Shown here piece by piece: positions 38,985-48,325 of a DNA stretch of 64,000 nt. Each line of letters begins with the position of its first letter. Position 1 is the stretch's first letter. Source of the stretch: Agromyces marinus (lineage in GTDB: Bacteria; Actinomycetota; Actinomycetes; Actinomycetales; Microbacteriaceae). Under the pieces are notes generated by a model. That model saw only the letters and a program-made list of their open reading frames with translations. It did no database searches and was not told the DNA's origin. Position numbers and translations under genes: made by a program. Location: the NCBI RefSeq assembly GCF_021442325.1, contig NZ_CP087879.1, forward strand, positions 2,232,001-2,296,000, written 5' to 3'.

Positions 38985-39044
38985 GCGAGAAGGTGCGATC
39001 TGCACCGCCCGGGGCCCCGAGCGGTGCACTTGGCACACACTCGC
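38985..39044. repeat. 60-nt palindromic intergenic element, copy 4
   Basis: Arms 38985-39007 and 39022-39044 around a 14-nt loop (39008-39021). The right arm is the exact reverse complement of the left arm of copy 3; the left arm is more diverged, with about six mismatches. It lies 45 bases after copy 3. The remaining gap to 39177 shows only a TACGGT hexamer just before the next gene. Confidence 0.85.
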
Positions 39045-39177
39045 GCAGGATGTGGGGCGCGGCGGGGCGGGGGCGGGGCGCAGAGCGCGCGACCGCGCGG
39101 GCACCGCGACCGGATCGTGACCCGACTCGCAGCGTGCGCCCAGACATCGAACGCGCTCGCGCCGGTACGGTGACCGC

Positions 39178-40173
39178 ATGATCAGCCGACGCGTCACGTT
39201 CGCGGCCGTCGCCGCGCTGGCCGCACTGCTCCTCGCGGGGTGCAGCATGGGGTCGCAGTCCGCATCCGACTCCGGCGGCGACCCGGCCCGCCAGCCCGAG
39301 ATCGGCGTCCCGGTCGCTCCCGGAGCCCCCGGCCTCGAGGAGGTCGAGGGCGCCGACGGCGGGGCGGTCGCGCCGCGCGACCAGCAGCCGTTCACCGAGG
39401 GCGAGGAACTCGTCCGGCCCGACCAGGACCGCAGCGTCATCACGACCGGGTGGGTCTCGATCACGGTCGACGACCCCATCGCGAGCGCGGCCGAGGTCTC
39501 CGCCATCGTCGAGCGCGCCGGCGGGCGCATCGACAGCCGCAGCGAGGTTCCGGGCACGCCGAGCCAGCAGGCGCAGGCCACCCTCGTCGTGCGCGTGCCG
39601 TCCGGTGAGGTCGACGCCGTGATCGACGGACTCCGCAAGCTCGGCGACGTCGATTCCATCGAGCTCGACGCGACCGATGTCACCCAGCAGCGGCAGGACC
39701 TCGACGCGCGAATCGAGTCCCTCCAGACCTCGGTCGATCGGCTCCGCACCCTGCTCGCGCAGGCCGACGACGTGAGCGACCTCATCGCCATCGAGTCCGA
39801 GCTGACCACCAGGCAGTCCGAACTCGATTCGCTGACCACCTGGCGCGATTCCCTGGTCGACCAGGTCGACTACTCCACGATCACCGTCGGGCTGCTCTCC
39901 GAGGGCATCGTGGCCGAGCCGCGCCCGGACGACTTCTGGGGCGGCATCGCCGTGGGATGGACGGCCCTCGTCGGGTTCGTCCAGGGCCTGCTCGTCGCGA
40001 TCGGCGTGCTGCTGCCGTGGATCGGCCTGCTGCTGGTCCTCGGCGCGATCGTGGTCGGCATCGTCGTGCTGGCGACGCGCGGGCGACGGAGAGCGGATGC
40101 CGCGGCACAGCCGGCCCGCGGCGACGCGCCGCCGACCCCGGGCGAGGACCCGCAACGCCGGCCCCCGGCGTAG
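39178..40173 (+). CDS. DUF4349 domain lipoprotein
   Basis: A 331-residue exported protein. Signal and lipobox: VAALAALLLAGC with Cys22. An acidic linker leads to the DUF4349 domain (ITTGWVSITVDDPIASAAEVSAIVERAGGRIDSRSE, VVRVPSGEVDAVIDGLRKLGDVDSI), with a coiled coil at about 160-205 (TQQRQDLDARIESLQTSVDRLRTLL). A single transmembrane helix near the C-terminus (LLVAIGVLLPWIGLLLVLGAIVVGIVVLAT) anchors it with a short basic cytoplasmic tail. Function unknown. TACGGT lies six bases before the ATG. Confidence 0.92.
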   Translation: MISRRVTFAAVAALAALLLAGCSMGSQSASDSGGDPARQPEIGVPVAPGAPGLEEVEGADGGAVAPRDQQPFTEGEELVRPDQDRSVITTGWVSITVDDPIASAAEVSAIVERAGGRIDSRSEVPGTPSQQAQATLVVRVPSGEVDAVIDGLRKLGDVDSIELDATDVTQQRQDLDARIESLQTSVDRLRTLLAQADDVSDLIAIESELTTRQSELDSLTTWRDSLVDQVDYSTITVGLLSEGIVAEPRPDDFWGGIAVGWTALVGFVQGLLVAIGVLLPWIGLLLVLGAIVVGIVVLATRGRRRADAAAQPARGDAPPTPGEDPQRRPPA

Positions 40174-40182
40174 GCTGACGCC

Positions 40183-41367
40183 GTGCCGACCGAGACGACG
40201 CCGCCGACCGCCCCGACACCGGAAGCCCTGCTCGACGACGACCTGCTCGCGCGCATCCGCGAGCGCGCCGACCGCTACGACCGCGAGAACGCCTTCTTCA
40301 CCGAGGACCTCGCCGAACTCGCGGATCGCGGGTACCTGCGTGCACTCGTGCCGACGGCGATGGGCGGTCTCGGCTGGAGCCATGCCGACGTGATCCGTGC
40401 ACAGTCGCGGCTCGCGACCGCCGCGCCGGCGACGGCACTCGGCGTCAACATGCACCTCGTCTGGACGGGCGTCGCACGCCACCTGCACGACCGGGGCGAC
40501 GACACCCTCGATTTCGTCCTCGCCGAGGCCGCGGCCGGCGAGGTGTTCGCGTTCGGCATCAGCGAGGCCGGCAACGACCTCATGCTGTTCGGCTCGGGGA
40601 CGGTCGCCGACCCCCAGCCCGACGGCGGCATCCGCTACACCGGCCGGAAGATCTTCACCTCGCTCTCCCCCGCGTGGACGCGCCTGGGCGTTCATGGGCT
40701 GGATTCCGCATCGGAGGACGCGCCGAAGCTCGTCTACGGGTTCATCGACCGCGAGGATCCCGACGTGCACACCCTCGCCGACTGGGACACGCTCGGCATG
40801 CGCGCGACGCAGAGCTGCACGACCGTGCTCGACGGCGCGGTCGCCGCGCCCGACCGGGTCGTCCGGCGGCTCGACCCGGGCCCGAACGCCGACCCGTTCG
40901 TGTCCGCGATCTTCGCGTGCTTCGAGCTCTTCCTGAGCGCGGTGTACGCGGGGATCGCGGAGCGCGCGCTCGAGGTCGCGATCGACGCGGCGACGGCGCG
41001 GACGTCGGCCCGCACCGGTCGGCCGCGCTCGGAGGATCCGGGCGTGCGCCGCCGGATCGCCGAGGCAGCGCTCGCACTCGACGGCGTCGCCCCGCAGCTG
41101 GTCGGCCTCGCACGCGACCTGGCGGACGGCACCGACCACGGCGAGTACTGGTTCGCACTGCTCTCGGGCGCGAAGGTCCGCACCGTGCAGACCGCGCGGG
41201 AGGTCGTCGACGCGGCCGTCCGCGTCGTGGGCGGCGCGACGTACTTCGCCGGGAACGAACTCGGCCGGCTCCAGCGCGACGTGCTCGCCGGCGTGTTCCA
41301 CCCGTCGAGCGACGACGGCGCGCTCGCGACGATCGCGAACGCTCGCCTGGGTCCCCTACCGGACTGA
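40183..41367 (+). CDS. Acyl-CoA dehydrogenase family flavoprotein
   Basis: A 394-residue protein of the acyl-CoA dehydrogenase fold: N-terminal helical domain (LLARIRERADRYDRENAFFTEDLAELADRGYLRALVP), beta domain with FAFGISEAGND and GIRYTGRKIFTSLSPAWTRLGVHG, then RATQSCTTVLDGAVAAPDRVV and the C-terminal helices. GISEAGND replaces the usual A.TEP.(A/G)SD flavin loop, as in monooxygenase-like or actinobacterial ACAD variants, so the substrate is uncertain. Starts at GTG, six bases after TAGGCT, nine bases after the DUF4349 stop. Confidence 0.88.
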   Translation: MPTETTPPTAPTPEALLDDDLLARIRERADRYDRENAFFTEDLAELADRGYLRALVPTAMGGLGWSHADVIRAQSRLATAAPATALGVNMHLVWTGVARHLHDRGDDTLDFVLAEAAAGEVFAFGISEAGNDLMLFGSGTVADPQPDGGIRYTGRKIFTSLSPAWTRLGVHGLDSASEDAPKLVYGFIDREDPDVHTLADWDTLGMRATQSCTTVLDGAVAAPDRVVRRLDPGPNADPFVSAIFACFELFLSAVYAGIAERALEVAIDAATARTSARTGRPRSEDPGVRRRIAEAALALDGVAPQLVGLARDLADGTDHGEYWFALLSGAKVRTVQTAREVVDAAVRVVGGATYFAGNELGRLQRDVLAGVFHPSSDDGALATIANARLGPLPD

Positions 41368-41433
41368 ACCCGGCCCGGCCGATCGGTAGACTGGCGCCGC
41401 GGCGGATCGCCGCGCTCGAAGGAGGTCTCCCCC

Positions 41434-41613
41434 GTGAACGTGTTCCCGTTCCTCATCGCCATGGCGCTGTTCGTGCTCGGGCTGTGGCTGTTCGGCATCG
41501 CCGACGCCGTCGCCGGGTTCGAAGCCGCGGTCTTCTTCGGCGGCATCGTCTCGGTGTCGCTCGCCCTCGCGATCCCGATGAACGTGATCGGGCGCCGCGA
41601 ATCCGGCAACTGA
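41434..41613 (+). CDS. Very small two-helix membrane protein
   Basis: A 59-residue protein from GTG 41434 with a strong ribosome site (GAAGGAGG). Two hydrophobic helices: VFPFLIAMALFVLGLWLFGIA and AAVFFGGIVSVSLALAIPMNV, followed by a basic end (IGRRESGN). Its stop overlaps the next start (TGATG), so it is co-translated with the AlaX-like gene. TAGACT at 41388 is a plausible -10. Function unknown. Confidence 0.75.
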   Translation: MNVFPFLIAMALFVLGLWLFGIADAVAGFEAAVFFGGIVSVSLALAIPMNVIGRRESGN

Positions 41614-42485
41614 TGACGCTGCCGGGGCGCGACACGATCGTCACCTACCCCGCGGGCGAGCTGACGACCTCCGCACGCGTGGTCGCGGTCGCCCCGCACG
41701 ACGGCGGCCTCGCGGTGGTCGCCGATCGCACGAGCATCCACCCGGTCGCGGCCGCCTGGCCCGACCAGCCCGCCGATGCCGGCGTGCTCCGCACGGGCGA
41801 CGGCGAGTATGCGATCCGCGATGCCGTCGTCGCCGCGACCGACGGCGAGACGCTGCACATCGGCACCCTGCCCGTGCGGCCGGGCACCGACGGGTGGGCG
41901 TTCGTCGTCGCGCACCTCGTCGATGCCGACGCCGCCGTCGGCGAGGGCGACGAGGTCGAGTTCGAAGCGGATGCCGCGACCAGGCGGGCACTCTCGATCG
42001 GTCACACGGCCTGCCATGCGGCCTCGCTCGCGCTCAACCGTGCGCTCGCCGGCCGCTGGTCGAAGTCCGCCCGCCAGGACGCGCTCGGGGCGCCCGACTT
42101 CGACGGGATCGCGATCGCGACCTCCCGGATCGAGCCGATGGGCTCGGTCGACCGCTACCGGCTCAACAAGTCGCTGCGCAGGGCCGGGTTCGATGCGAGC
42201 GGGCTGGCCGACAGCCTCGGCGAGCTCGCGGCATCCGTCGACGCAACGCTCGAGGGCTGGGTCGCAGCGGATGCCGCGGTGCGCATCGAGCGCGACGGCG
42301 ACGGTCTGGGCGACCGGCGAACGTGGGTGTGCGACCTGCCGGACGCCCCGGCGCGAATCCCCTGCGGGGGAACGCACGCGGCGTCGCTCGGCGAGCTCGG
42401 CCGGGTCCGCGTCTCGTTCGAGATGGAGGACGACGCCGGCACGCCGGTCCTGCGGATGACGACGCGGGCGAACCCGCCGTCGTGA
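41613..42485 (+). CDS. AlaX-like alanyl-tRNA editing hydrolase
   Basis: A 290-residue metal-dependent protein of the AlaX / alanyl-tRNA synthetase editing-domain family. The zinc ligands are visible as H131-x3-H135 (IGHTACHAASLALN) and C251-x3-H255 (PCGGTHAASLGEL), the standard HxxxH...CxxxH set. It should deacylate mischarged Ser- or Gly-tRNA-Ala. The N-terminal ~110 residues are a beta domain as in AlaX-M proteins. Translationally coupled to the small membrane protein upstream. Start ATG 41613-41615 in TGATG. Confidence 0.9.
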   Translation: MTLPGRDTIVTYPAGELTTSARVVAVAPHDGGLAVVADRTSIHPVAAAWPDQPADAGVLRTGDGEYAIRDAVVAATDGETLHIGTLPVRPGTDGWAFVVAHLVDADAAVGEGDEVEFEADAATRRALSIGHTACHAASLALNRALAGRWSKSARQDALGAPDFDGIAIATSRIEPMGSVDRYRLNKSLRRAGFDASGLADSLGELAASVDATLEGWVAADAAVRIERDGDGLGDRRTWVCDLPDAPARIPCGGTHAASLGELGRVRVSFEMEDDAGTPVLRMTTRANPPS

Positions 42486-42552
42486 CCGCGCGTCCCGACG
42501 CTCCCGAACGCCGCACTCGCCCGGGCGCGCCCGACGGGTCTAGCATGACGGC

Positions 42553-43047
42553 GTGGGCATTCGCATCGAGAAGGTCGACCTGCCGGGTATCGGCTTCCGT
42601 CATGATCTCGTCACCGAGGGCGGGAGACGCGTCAGCGTGGTCTCGTACCGGGACGGCGAGCGCGACCTCGGCATCTTCGACGAGGACGATCCCGACCAGT
42701 GCCGCGACACCATTCCGCTGAGCGAGGACGAGGCCGCGGCGCTCGCGGACGTCCTGGGCGCCTCGGTCATGGTGTCCCGGCTGACGAGCCTGTCCGACGA
42801 CACGACGGGCCTGTTCACCGAGCAGATCGCGCTGCCGACGGATTCGCCCTACCTGAACCACCCGCTCGGCGACACGAAGGCGCGCACGCGCACGCACTCA
42901 TCCGTCGTCGCGATCATGCGGGACGGGCAGATCATCCCGTCGCCGACGCCGTCCGACGTGCTCCGGGCCGGTGACGTGATCATCGCGGTCGGCACGCGGG
43001 CCGGCCTCGACGCGGTGGCCCGCCTGCTCGCCAACGGTCCCGACTGA
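42553..43047 (+). CDS. TrkA-C domain regulatory subunit of a cation:proton antiporter (KhtT-like)
   Basis: A 164-residue cytoplasmic protein. An N-terminal region (IRIEKVDLPGIGFRHDLVTEGGRRVSVVSYRDGERDL) typical of KhtT-type proteins precedes a TrkA-C (RCK_C) domain at about 85-160 (DSPYLNHPLGDT, VVAIMRDGQIIPSPTPSDVLRAGDVIIAVGTRAGLDAVARLL). It should gate the antiporter encoded directly downstream in response to a ligand such as a cyclic dinucleotide or pH. GTG start, six bases after TAGCAT (leaderless type). 13 bases before the antiporter gene. Confidence 0.92.
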   Translation: MGIRIEKVDLPGIGFRHDLVTEGGRRVSVVSYRDGERDLGIFDEDDPDQCRDTIPLSEDEAAALADVLGASVMVSRLTSLSDDTTGLFTEQIALPTDSPYLNHPLGDTKARTRTHSSVVAIMRDGQIIPSPTPSDVLRAGDVIIAVGTRAGLDAVARLLANGPD

Positions 43048-43060
43048 CCCTGGGGGCCGG

Positions 43061-44260
43061 ATGCACGAGACCACGCTGCTCCTCATCGAAGTCGGCGCGC
43101 TGCTCCTCGGCATGAGCATCCTCGGGCGCCTCGCCATCCGCATCGGCCTCTCGCCCATCCCCTTCTACCTGCTGCTCGGGCTCGCGTTCGGCAACGGCGG
43201 GCTCCTCCCGCTCGCGGCCAGCGAGGAGTTCTTCGCGACGGGCGCCGAGATCGGCGTCATCCTCCTGCTGGCGCTGCTCGGGCTCGAGTACACCGCGGAG
43301 GAACTGCTGATCGGCCTGAAGTCGTCGCGGCGCGCGGCGCTGCTCGACGGGCTCATGAACGCGCTGCCCGGCGCGGCGTTCGCGCTGCTGCTCGGCTGGG
43401 GGCCGATCGCCGCGGTCGCGCTCGCGGGGGTGACGTGGATCTCGTCTTCGGGCGTCGTCGCCAAGCTCCTGCGCGACCTCGGCCGGCTCGCGAACCGCGA
43501 GACGCCCTCGGTGCTGTCGATCCTCGTGGTCGAGGACCTGGCGATGGCGTTCTACCTGCCGGTGCTCTCCGCCCTCGTCGTGGGCATGAGCATCTGGCAG
43601 GGGGCGATCGGCGTCGCGGTCGCGGTGACGGTCGTCGTCGTGATCCTGCTCATCGCGCTCAAGGCCGGTCACGTGATCTCACGGTTCTTCTCGGCCGACC
43701 ACGCCGAACCGCTGCTGCTCGGCGTGCTCGGGCTCGTGATGCTCGTCGCCGGCCTCGCTGCCGAAGTGAGCGTCTCGGCGGCCGTCGGCGCGTTCCTCGT
43801 CGGCATCGCGCTCTCCGGCCGCGTCGCCGAGAACGCCAGCGCCGTGCTCACACCACTGCGCGACCTGTTCGCCGCGATCTTCTTCGTCTTCTTCGGCCTC
43901 TCCACCGATTCGACCCAGATCGTGGGGATGCTGCTGCCCGCGACGGCGCTCGCGTTCCTGACGATCCTCACGAAGGCCGTGTCCGGCGCCTACGCCGCCC
44001 GCCGGGCGGGCGTCGGAACGCTCGGCCAGTGGCGCGCCGGGCTCGTGCTCGCCCCCCGCGGCGAGTTCTCGATCGTCATCGCGGGGCTCGCGGTCGCGTC
44101 GGGCCTGGAACCCGCGATCGCGCCGTTCGCGACCGGATACGTACTCGTGACGATCCTCGCCGGAACGTTCCTCGCCCGATTGCCCGACACGGAGTGGTTC
44201 CGCGCGGCCGTGCGTCGCCGAGCGGCACGGGCAAAGCGGGTGTCACCCGCGAAACCGTGA
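43061..44260 (+). CDS. CPA2-family cation:proton antiporter membrane subunit (KhtU/KefB-like)
   Basis: A 399-residue integral membrane protein with 12-13 helices of the Na+/H+ exchanger (CPA2) family. Characteristic segments are SPIPFYLLLGLAFG, EIGVILLLALLGLEYT, VTWISSSGVVAKLL, the acidic VVEDLAMAFYLPVLS, and FFVFFGLSTD. It lacks the C-terminal TrkA-N domain of KefB/KefC; regulation is supplied by the separate KhtT-like subunit. Probably exports K+ (or another monovalent cation) in exchange for protons. Convergent with the carbohydrate locus; 41 bases separate the stops. Confidence 0.92.
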   Translation: MHETTLLLIEVGALLLGMSILGRLAIRIGLSPIPFYLLLGLAFGNGGLLPLAASEEFFATGAEIGVILLLALLGLEYTAEELLIGLKSSRRAALLDGLMNALPGAAFALLLGWGPIAAVALAGVTWISSSGVVAKLLRDLGRLANRETPSVLSILVVEDLAMAFYLPVLSALVVGMSIWQGAIGVAVAVTVVVVILLIALKAGHVISRFFSADHAEPLLLGVLGLVMLVAGLAAEVSVSAAVGAFLVGIALSGRVAENASAVLTPLRDLFAAIFFVFFGLSTDSTQIVGMLLPATALAFLTILTKAVSGAYAARRAGVGTLGQWRAGLVLAPRGEFSIVIAGLAVASGLEPAIAPFATGYVLVTILAGTFLARLPDTEWFRAAVRRRAARAKRVSPAKP

Positions 44261-44301
44261 CGCGACGGCGGCGGCCCCCGCATCGCCCCGGCGCGCGCCC
44301 A

Positions 44302-45231
44302 TCACGATCGGCTCGGCTCGACTCGAAGCTCGACCGGCACCGTCACCGAGGCACGCGAAGCGATCCTCAGCGTTTCCCCGCGCCCGGGCCCCGACGTCGT
44401 GGTGCTCGCCGGTTCGATCGCCATCATGCGGGCCCGGCCGAACCACGGGAAGTGCTCGGTTCCGTTGAGCTCCTGCCACCACCATGCCTGCGGGAGGATC
44501 GAGGCATCCCATTCGAGCCTTACACCGAGCCGTCGGTCGTGATTGGTGATCGAGTACCACCCCGCTTCGAAGTCGGAGAGCCATCCGAACAGCGCCCTGC
44601 GCTGATCGGGCTCAGGAAGGGCGCGCAGGTCCAGCCGCGCACCGTCGGCATCGACGTGCGGCCAGGCCGAGGTGACCACCCGGCCTCCACTCGACTCGGG
44701 ATCGACGGTGAAGGTGCGCGCCCCCGTTTCGATGGTGCAGGACCCGTCGAGGAACGCCCCGCCGAACGCAGGATGGCTCGAGTAGTCCAGCTCGAGCGGC
44801 AGATCGCTGAGGTTCGTCAACGTGTCGTCCTGCCGCAACGACGTGCCGTCGAGGGTCAGCGTGCGCTCGATGACGACCGGCACCGAGAACATCTCGAGCC
44901 TCAGCGTCATGGACGTCGCCGAGTGATCCGTGACGTCCCACGCGGCCACCGAAGCTTCACCGTGGAATCCGACGCTGGCACCTCCGACGAGCCGCGGCGG
45001 GCCGGCGTTCGGGCACAGCGTCTGCCAACCGCCTCGGTACTGCTCCATCCATCGGCCGACCGGGTCGATGGCGCTCGGCCGCATCGCCCCCGACCTGATC
45101 CGGTCCGCACGCCCACGCCACGGCGACGACGCCAGCAGGCCCACCGCCGTGCGCACGTCGGTCACCTGCAAGATGTCCGCGCCCCGTCCCGGATCCACCG
45201 CGACTCTGAGAGCCCGGTTCTCCAGGATCAT
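44302..45231 (-). CDS. Aldose-1-epimerase-like (galactose mutarotase fold) protein
   Basis: A 309-residue protein with the mutarotase beta-sandwich pattern: LENRALRVAVDPGRGADILQV, then VERTLTLDGTSLRQDDTLTNLSDLPLELDYSSHPAFGG, WPHVDADG and LEWDASILPQAWWWQELNG. It is closest to DUF4432/aldose epimerase relatives and would interconvert sugar anomers or bind a sugar. The conserved H of SSHPAFGG fits the catalytic histidine position, but this is visual. Its ATG overlaps the stop of the GH38 gene (TGATG), so it is co-translated with it. Last gene of the locus. Confidence 0.78.
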   Translation of the reverse strand: MILENRALRVAVDPGRGADILQVTDVRTAVGLLASSPWRGRADRIRSGAMRPSAIDPVGRWMEQYRGGWQTLCPNAGPPRLVGGASVGFHGEASVAAWDVTDHSATSMTLRLEMFSVPVVIERTLTLDGTSLRQDDTLTNLSDLPLELDYSSHPAFGGAFLDGSCTIETGARTFTVDPESSGGRVVTSAWPHVDADGARLDLRALPEPDQRRALFGWLSDFEAGWYSITNHDRRLGVRLEWDASILPQAWWWQELNGTEHFPWFGRARMMAIEPASTTTSGPGRGETLRIASRASVTVPVELRVEPSRS

Positions 45232-48200
45232 CACCGCGGCTCCTCGCGCTCCCCCACGGCGCGTGCGGGTCGCAGCCGAACGGTCGCCAGCTCGAACGGG
45301 CGCAGGTGCAGCGTCCACGGATCGTCGGGCTGCTGTTCCAGATCACGTTCGAGCAGGTCCGTCCGTGTCGGCGACTGACACGGAACGCTGCAACTCAGCG
45401 ATGCGGTCGCGCGAGCACCCTGCGATTCGTACATCCGCACGACGAGGTCCCCCGAGCCGTCTTCGGCGAGTTTCACCGCTTCCACCAGAACACCGGGGCT
45501 ATCGACGGCCACGATGGGTCGGACCGCCGCCGTCGCTCCACGCAGAGGGAGGTTCAACCGGTACCCCTCGGCGATCCCGCGTTGGAGGTCGCCGGCGACG
45601 ACCGAGTGACGGAAGACATGCTCGCCCTGGTCTGCATCGGGGTCCGGGAACCGCGGGGCGCGCAGGAGCGATTCGCGCACGAGCGAGTACGTACCACCGC
45701 CGAGACGGGGGTGGCGCGTGATGTCACGCCCGTACGTTCGGTCGTTGGCGATGGTCACGCCGAAGTCTCGCTCCTCGAGCCGCACCCACCGGTGCGCGAA
45801 CGTCTCGAAGCGAGCGTCGTCCCAGGAGGTGTTCGTGTGCGTCGGACGGTGCACGTGCCCGAACTGCACTTCGGAGGCCGCGTGGTCGGTGTGGACATCG
45901 ATCGGGAACCCGAGCTTGAGGAGCCGCTGCGATTCGCGCCACTGCACCGTCGTCTCGATCTCGAGCGCGTGCTCGACGAGCGCGATGCGTTGGGAGACGT
46001 GAGAGCGACCGACCTCGCGCTCGACGACGACGCCACCTCCCTCGACCCGGACGGAACGCGGTCCGCCGAGCTCGACGGGGGTGTTGCGGTAGGACTTGTC
46101 GATATCCCACGCGTCCCACTGGTTGGGCGTGTCGCGGAAGAGCTCGAAGACGTTCCCGGATGTCCCTGGCGGAATGATCTCGCGCCCCGACTCGCGGTCG
46201 ACGAGTGAGCTCAGCGTGCCGTCGGCACTGATCCGAGCAGACAGATGGGAGTTCGCGAGATCGACTGAGCCGTCCTCCCGAGTGGTCGCCTGCACGGGCG
46301 CGGGCGCGACCGGGGTCCCCACCGACATCGGCGGAATGCCGGCCAGGCTGACCGGCGCAGCGTTCGCCAGCACGGATTCCGAGTGGCCGGTGGTCGCGCC
46401 GAGCGCGTTCAGCGCATCAGTGACGACGCTCTCGAGCTGCGCCTGCACGAGCGCATAGTTGCGCTCGGCTTCCTCATGGACCCAGGCGATCGAACTGCCG
46501 GGCAGGATGTCGTGGAACTGCTGGAGCAGCACGGTCTCCCACGCCCGGCGCAGCGCGTCCGCCGGGTACTCGTAGCCCTTTCGAAGGGCCGCCGTCGTCG
46601 CCCAGAGCTCGGCCTCGCGGAGCAGGTGCTCGCAGCGCCGATTCCCGAGCTTCGTGCGGGCCTGCGACGTGTAGGTGCCGCGATGGAACTCGAGGTACAT
46701 CTCGCCCCGCCAGACCGGGGGATCGACGAGCGTGTGCTCCACCTCGTCGTAGAACTCCTCCGGATGCCCCATCCGCACCCGGGCTGACCCGTCGAGGTCA
46801 CGCTTCCGTCGGGCGGTGGCGAGCATCTCCCGAGTCGGTCCGCCTCCCCCGTTGCCGTAGCCGAACGGCACGAGCGACTGGTCCGAGATCCCCTTCTCCG
46901 CATGCTGCCTGGCCGCGCGATCGAGTTCGGCCGCGGACAGGTCCGAGTTGTAGGTGTCCACCGGGGGGAAGTGCGTCAGCACCCGCGATCCGTCGAGGCC
47001 CTCCCAGAGGAAGGTGTGGTGCGGCATCCGGTTGACTTCGTTCCAGGACGGCTTCTGGGTGAGGAACCGATCGCACCCTGCCGCCATGACGATCTGCGGC
47101 AACGCCGGAGAGTACCCGAATGAGTCCGGCAGCCAGGCGATGCGCGACTCGTAGCCGAACTGCTCCATGAAGAATCGCTTCCCGAGCAGGAACTGCCGGA
47201 CGAGGGCTTCGCCGCCCGGGAGGTTCACGTCCGACTCGACCCACATCCCGCCCACGGGCACGAAGCGGCCCTCCGCGACCCGCGACCTCACGCGATCGAA
47301 CAGCGCCGGCTGCGTCTCGCGCAGCCAGTCGTACTGCTGGGCTGACGACGCGGCGAAGACGAAGTCCGGGTCTTCCTCCATGAGGGCCAGGACGTTGGAG
47401 AACGTCCGAGCGACCTTCCTTTTCGTCTCTCGAACCGGCCACAACCAGGCCGAGTCGATGTGAGCGTGCCCCACGGCGACCACCTCGTGGTTCGCCCGGG
47501 CCCCCGTCGCGGAGAGCACGGCTTCGAGTTCACCGCGCGCCTCCGTCGCGGAACCGGAGATGTCGTCGAAGTCGAGCATGTCCAGGAATCGGTCGAGTGC
47601 GCGGAGGATGCCTGCGCGCCGTGCCGACGAGCGATCGAGTGCCAGTGCGGTGTCGAGCAGCACGTCGACATCCCGTTCGAGGGCGAAGACCGTTTCGTCG
47701 CGCTCGCAGATTCGAACTGCTCCGAGGCGGTAGAGGGGCTCCTCTCCTGCCGTCCGCAGGCTGCCCAACGCGGTCGGCGCGAACGACCATCCGGCTCCGA
47801 TGTCCGGATTCGACGCCGCTTCGACGTAGATCCGCTCCGGTCCACCGGCGCCGGCCCGGAGCGGGACGTACATGTTCCGCGACTCGAGGGCCTTCACGAC
47901 GTTCCCGGCCTCGTCGTACGCGAGCCCTTCGCATTGGAATCCCGGCTGGGTCGGAATGAAACCCAGGTCGACGACCAACTCGGGCGCCCCACTCCACCCC
48001 TCGGGCACGGCCGCATCGATCGCGAACCAGGTCGTCCCCCACGGCCGGCCCCATGCAGTGCCCTCGGTGATCGGCACGAACTCATTCGCAACCGCGGCAG
48101 GGAAGCTCACGGGCTCGCCTGGCGCATCCCAGGCTGCCACGGTGGCCGGAACAGACCTACGGTAGATCGCCGGACGGAGGCGATCACGCAGGGCGCGAGC

Positions 48201-48236
48201 GACCCGCGCCTCGATCCGTGCAGAGTTGTCGTGCAT
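45231..48236 (-). CDS. Alpha-mannosidase, glycoside hydrolase family 38 (first copy)
   Basis: A 1001-residue cytoplasmic enzyme, no signal peptide. GH38 active site: zinc ligands H257 and D... in VAVGHAHIDSAWLWP (H257, H259, D261) and the catalytic nucleophile D371 in AWLPDSFGYSPALPQI. QQFHDILPGSSIAWVHEEAERNY and FGYGNGGGGPTREML are also family hallmarks. The C-terminal third is the GH38 beta-sandwich region. It should remove alpha-linked mannose from imported oligosaccharides. AAGGAG precedes the ATG closely. Separated from the binding-protein gene by a hairpin (48326-48356), coupled to the epimerase-like gene. Confidence 0.95.
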   Translation of the reverse strand: MHDNSARIEARVARALRDRLRPAIYRRSVPATVAAWDAPGEPVSFPAAVANEFVPITEGTAWGRPWGTTWFAIDAAVPEGWSGAPELVVDLGFIPTQPGFQCEGLAYDEAGNVVKALESRNMYVPLRAGAGGPERIYVEAASNPDIGAGWSFAPTALGSLRTAGEEPLYRLGAVRICERDETVFALERDVDVLLDTALALDRSSARRAGILRALDRFLDMLDFDDISGSATEARGELEAVLSATGARANHEVVAVGHAHIDSAWLWPVRETKRKVARTFSNVLALMEEDPDFVFAASSAQQYDWLRETQPALFDRVRSRVAEGRFVPVGGMWVESDVNLPGGEALVRQFLLGKRFFMEQFGYESRIAWLPDSFGYSPALPQIVMAAGCDRFLTQKPSWNEVNRMPHHTFLWEGLDGSRVLTHFPPVDTYNSDLSAAELDRAARQHAEKGISDQSLVPFGYGNGGGGPTREMLATARRKRDLDGSARVRMGHPEEFYDEVEHTLVDPPVWRGEMYLEFHRGTYTSQARTKLGNRRCEHLLREAELWATTAALRKGYEYPADALRRAWETVLLQQFHDILPGSSIAWVHEEAERNYALVQAQLESVVTDALNALGATTGHSESVLANAAPVSLAGIPPMSVGTPVAPAPVQATTREDGSVDLANSHLSARISADGTLSSLVDRESGREIIPPGTSGNVFELFRDTPNQWDAWDIDKSYRNTPVELGGPRSVRVEGGGVVVEREVGRSHVSQRIALVEHALEIETTVQWRESQRLLKLGFPIDVHTDHAASEVQFGHVHRPTHTNTSWDDARFETFAHRWVRLEERDFGVTIANDRTYGRDITRHPRLGGGTYSLVRESLLRAPRFPDPDADQGEHVFRHSVVAGDLQRGIAEGYRLNLPLRGATAAVRPIVAVDSPGVLVEAVKLAEDGSGDLVVRMYESQGARATASLSCSVPCQSPTRTDLLERDLEQQPDDPWTLHLRPFELATVRLRPARAVGEREEPR

Positions 48237-48325
48237 ATCTCCTTCTCCGAGCGTTCATCGTGGTCCGGCCGCGGCAGTCGCCGGGGGGTGCCTGCATGCT
48301 CACACGCCATCCTCGAAACACCGAA

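Noticed and set aside
38793-39044. CRISPR array
   Set aside because: Repeats are contiguous or palindromic without unique spacers of constant length, and no cas gene is near.
44261-44301. Integration site or tRNA-type attachment site at the left border of the carbohydrate locus
   Set aside because: Only 41 bases between convergent stops, no repeat or tRNA sequence seen.
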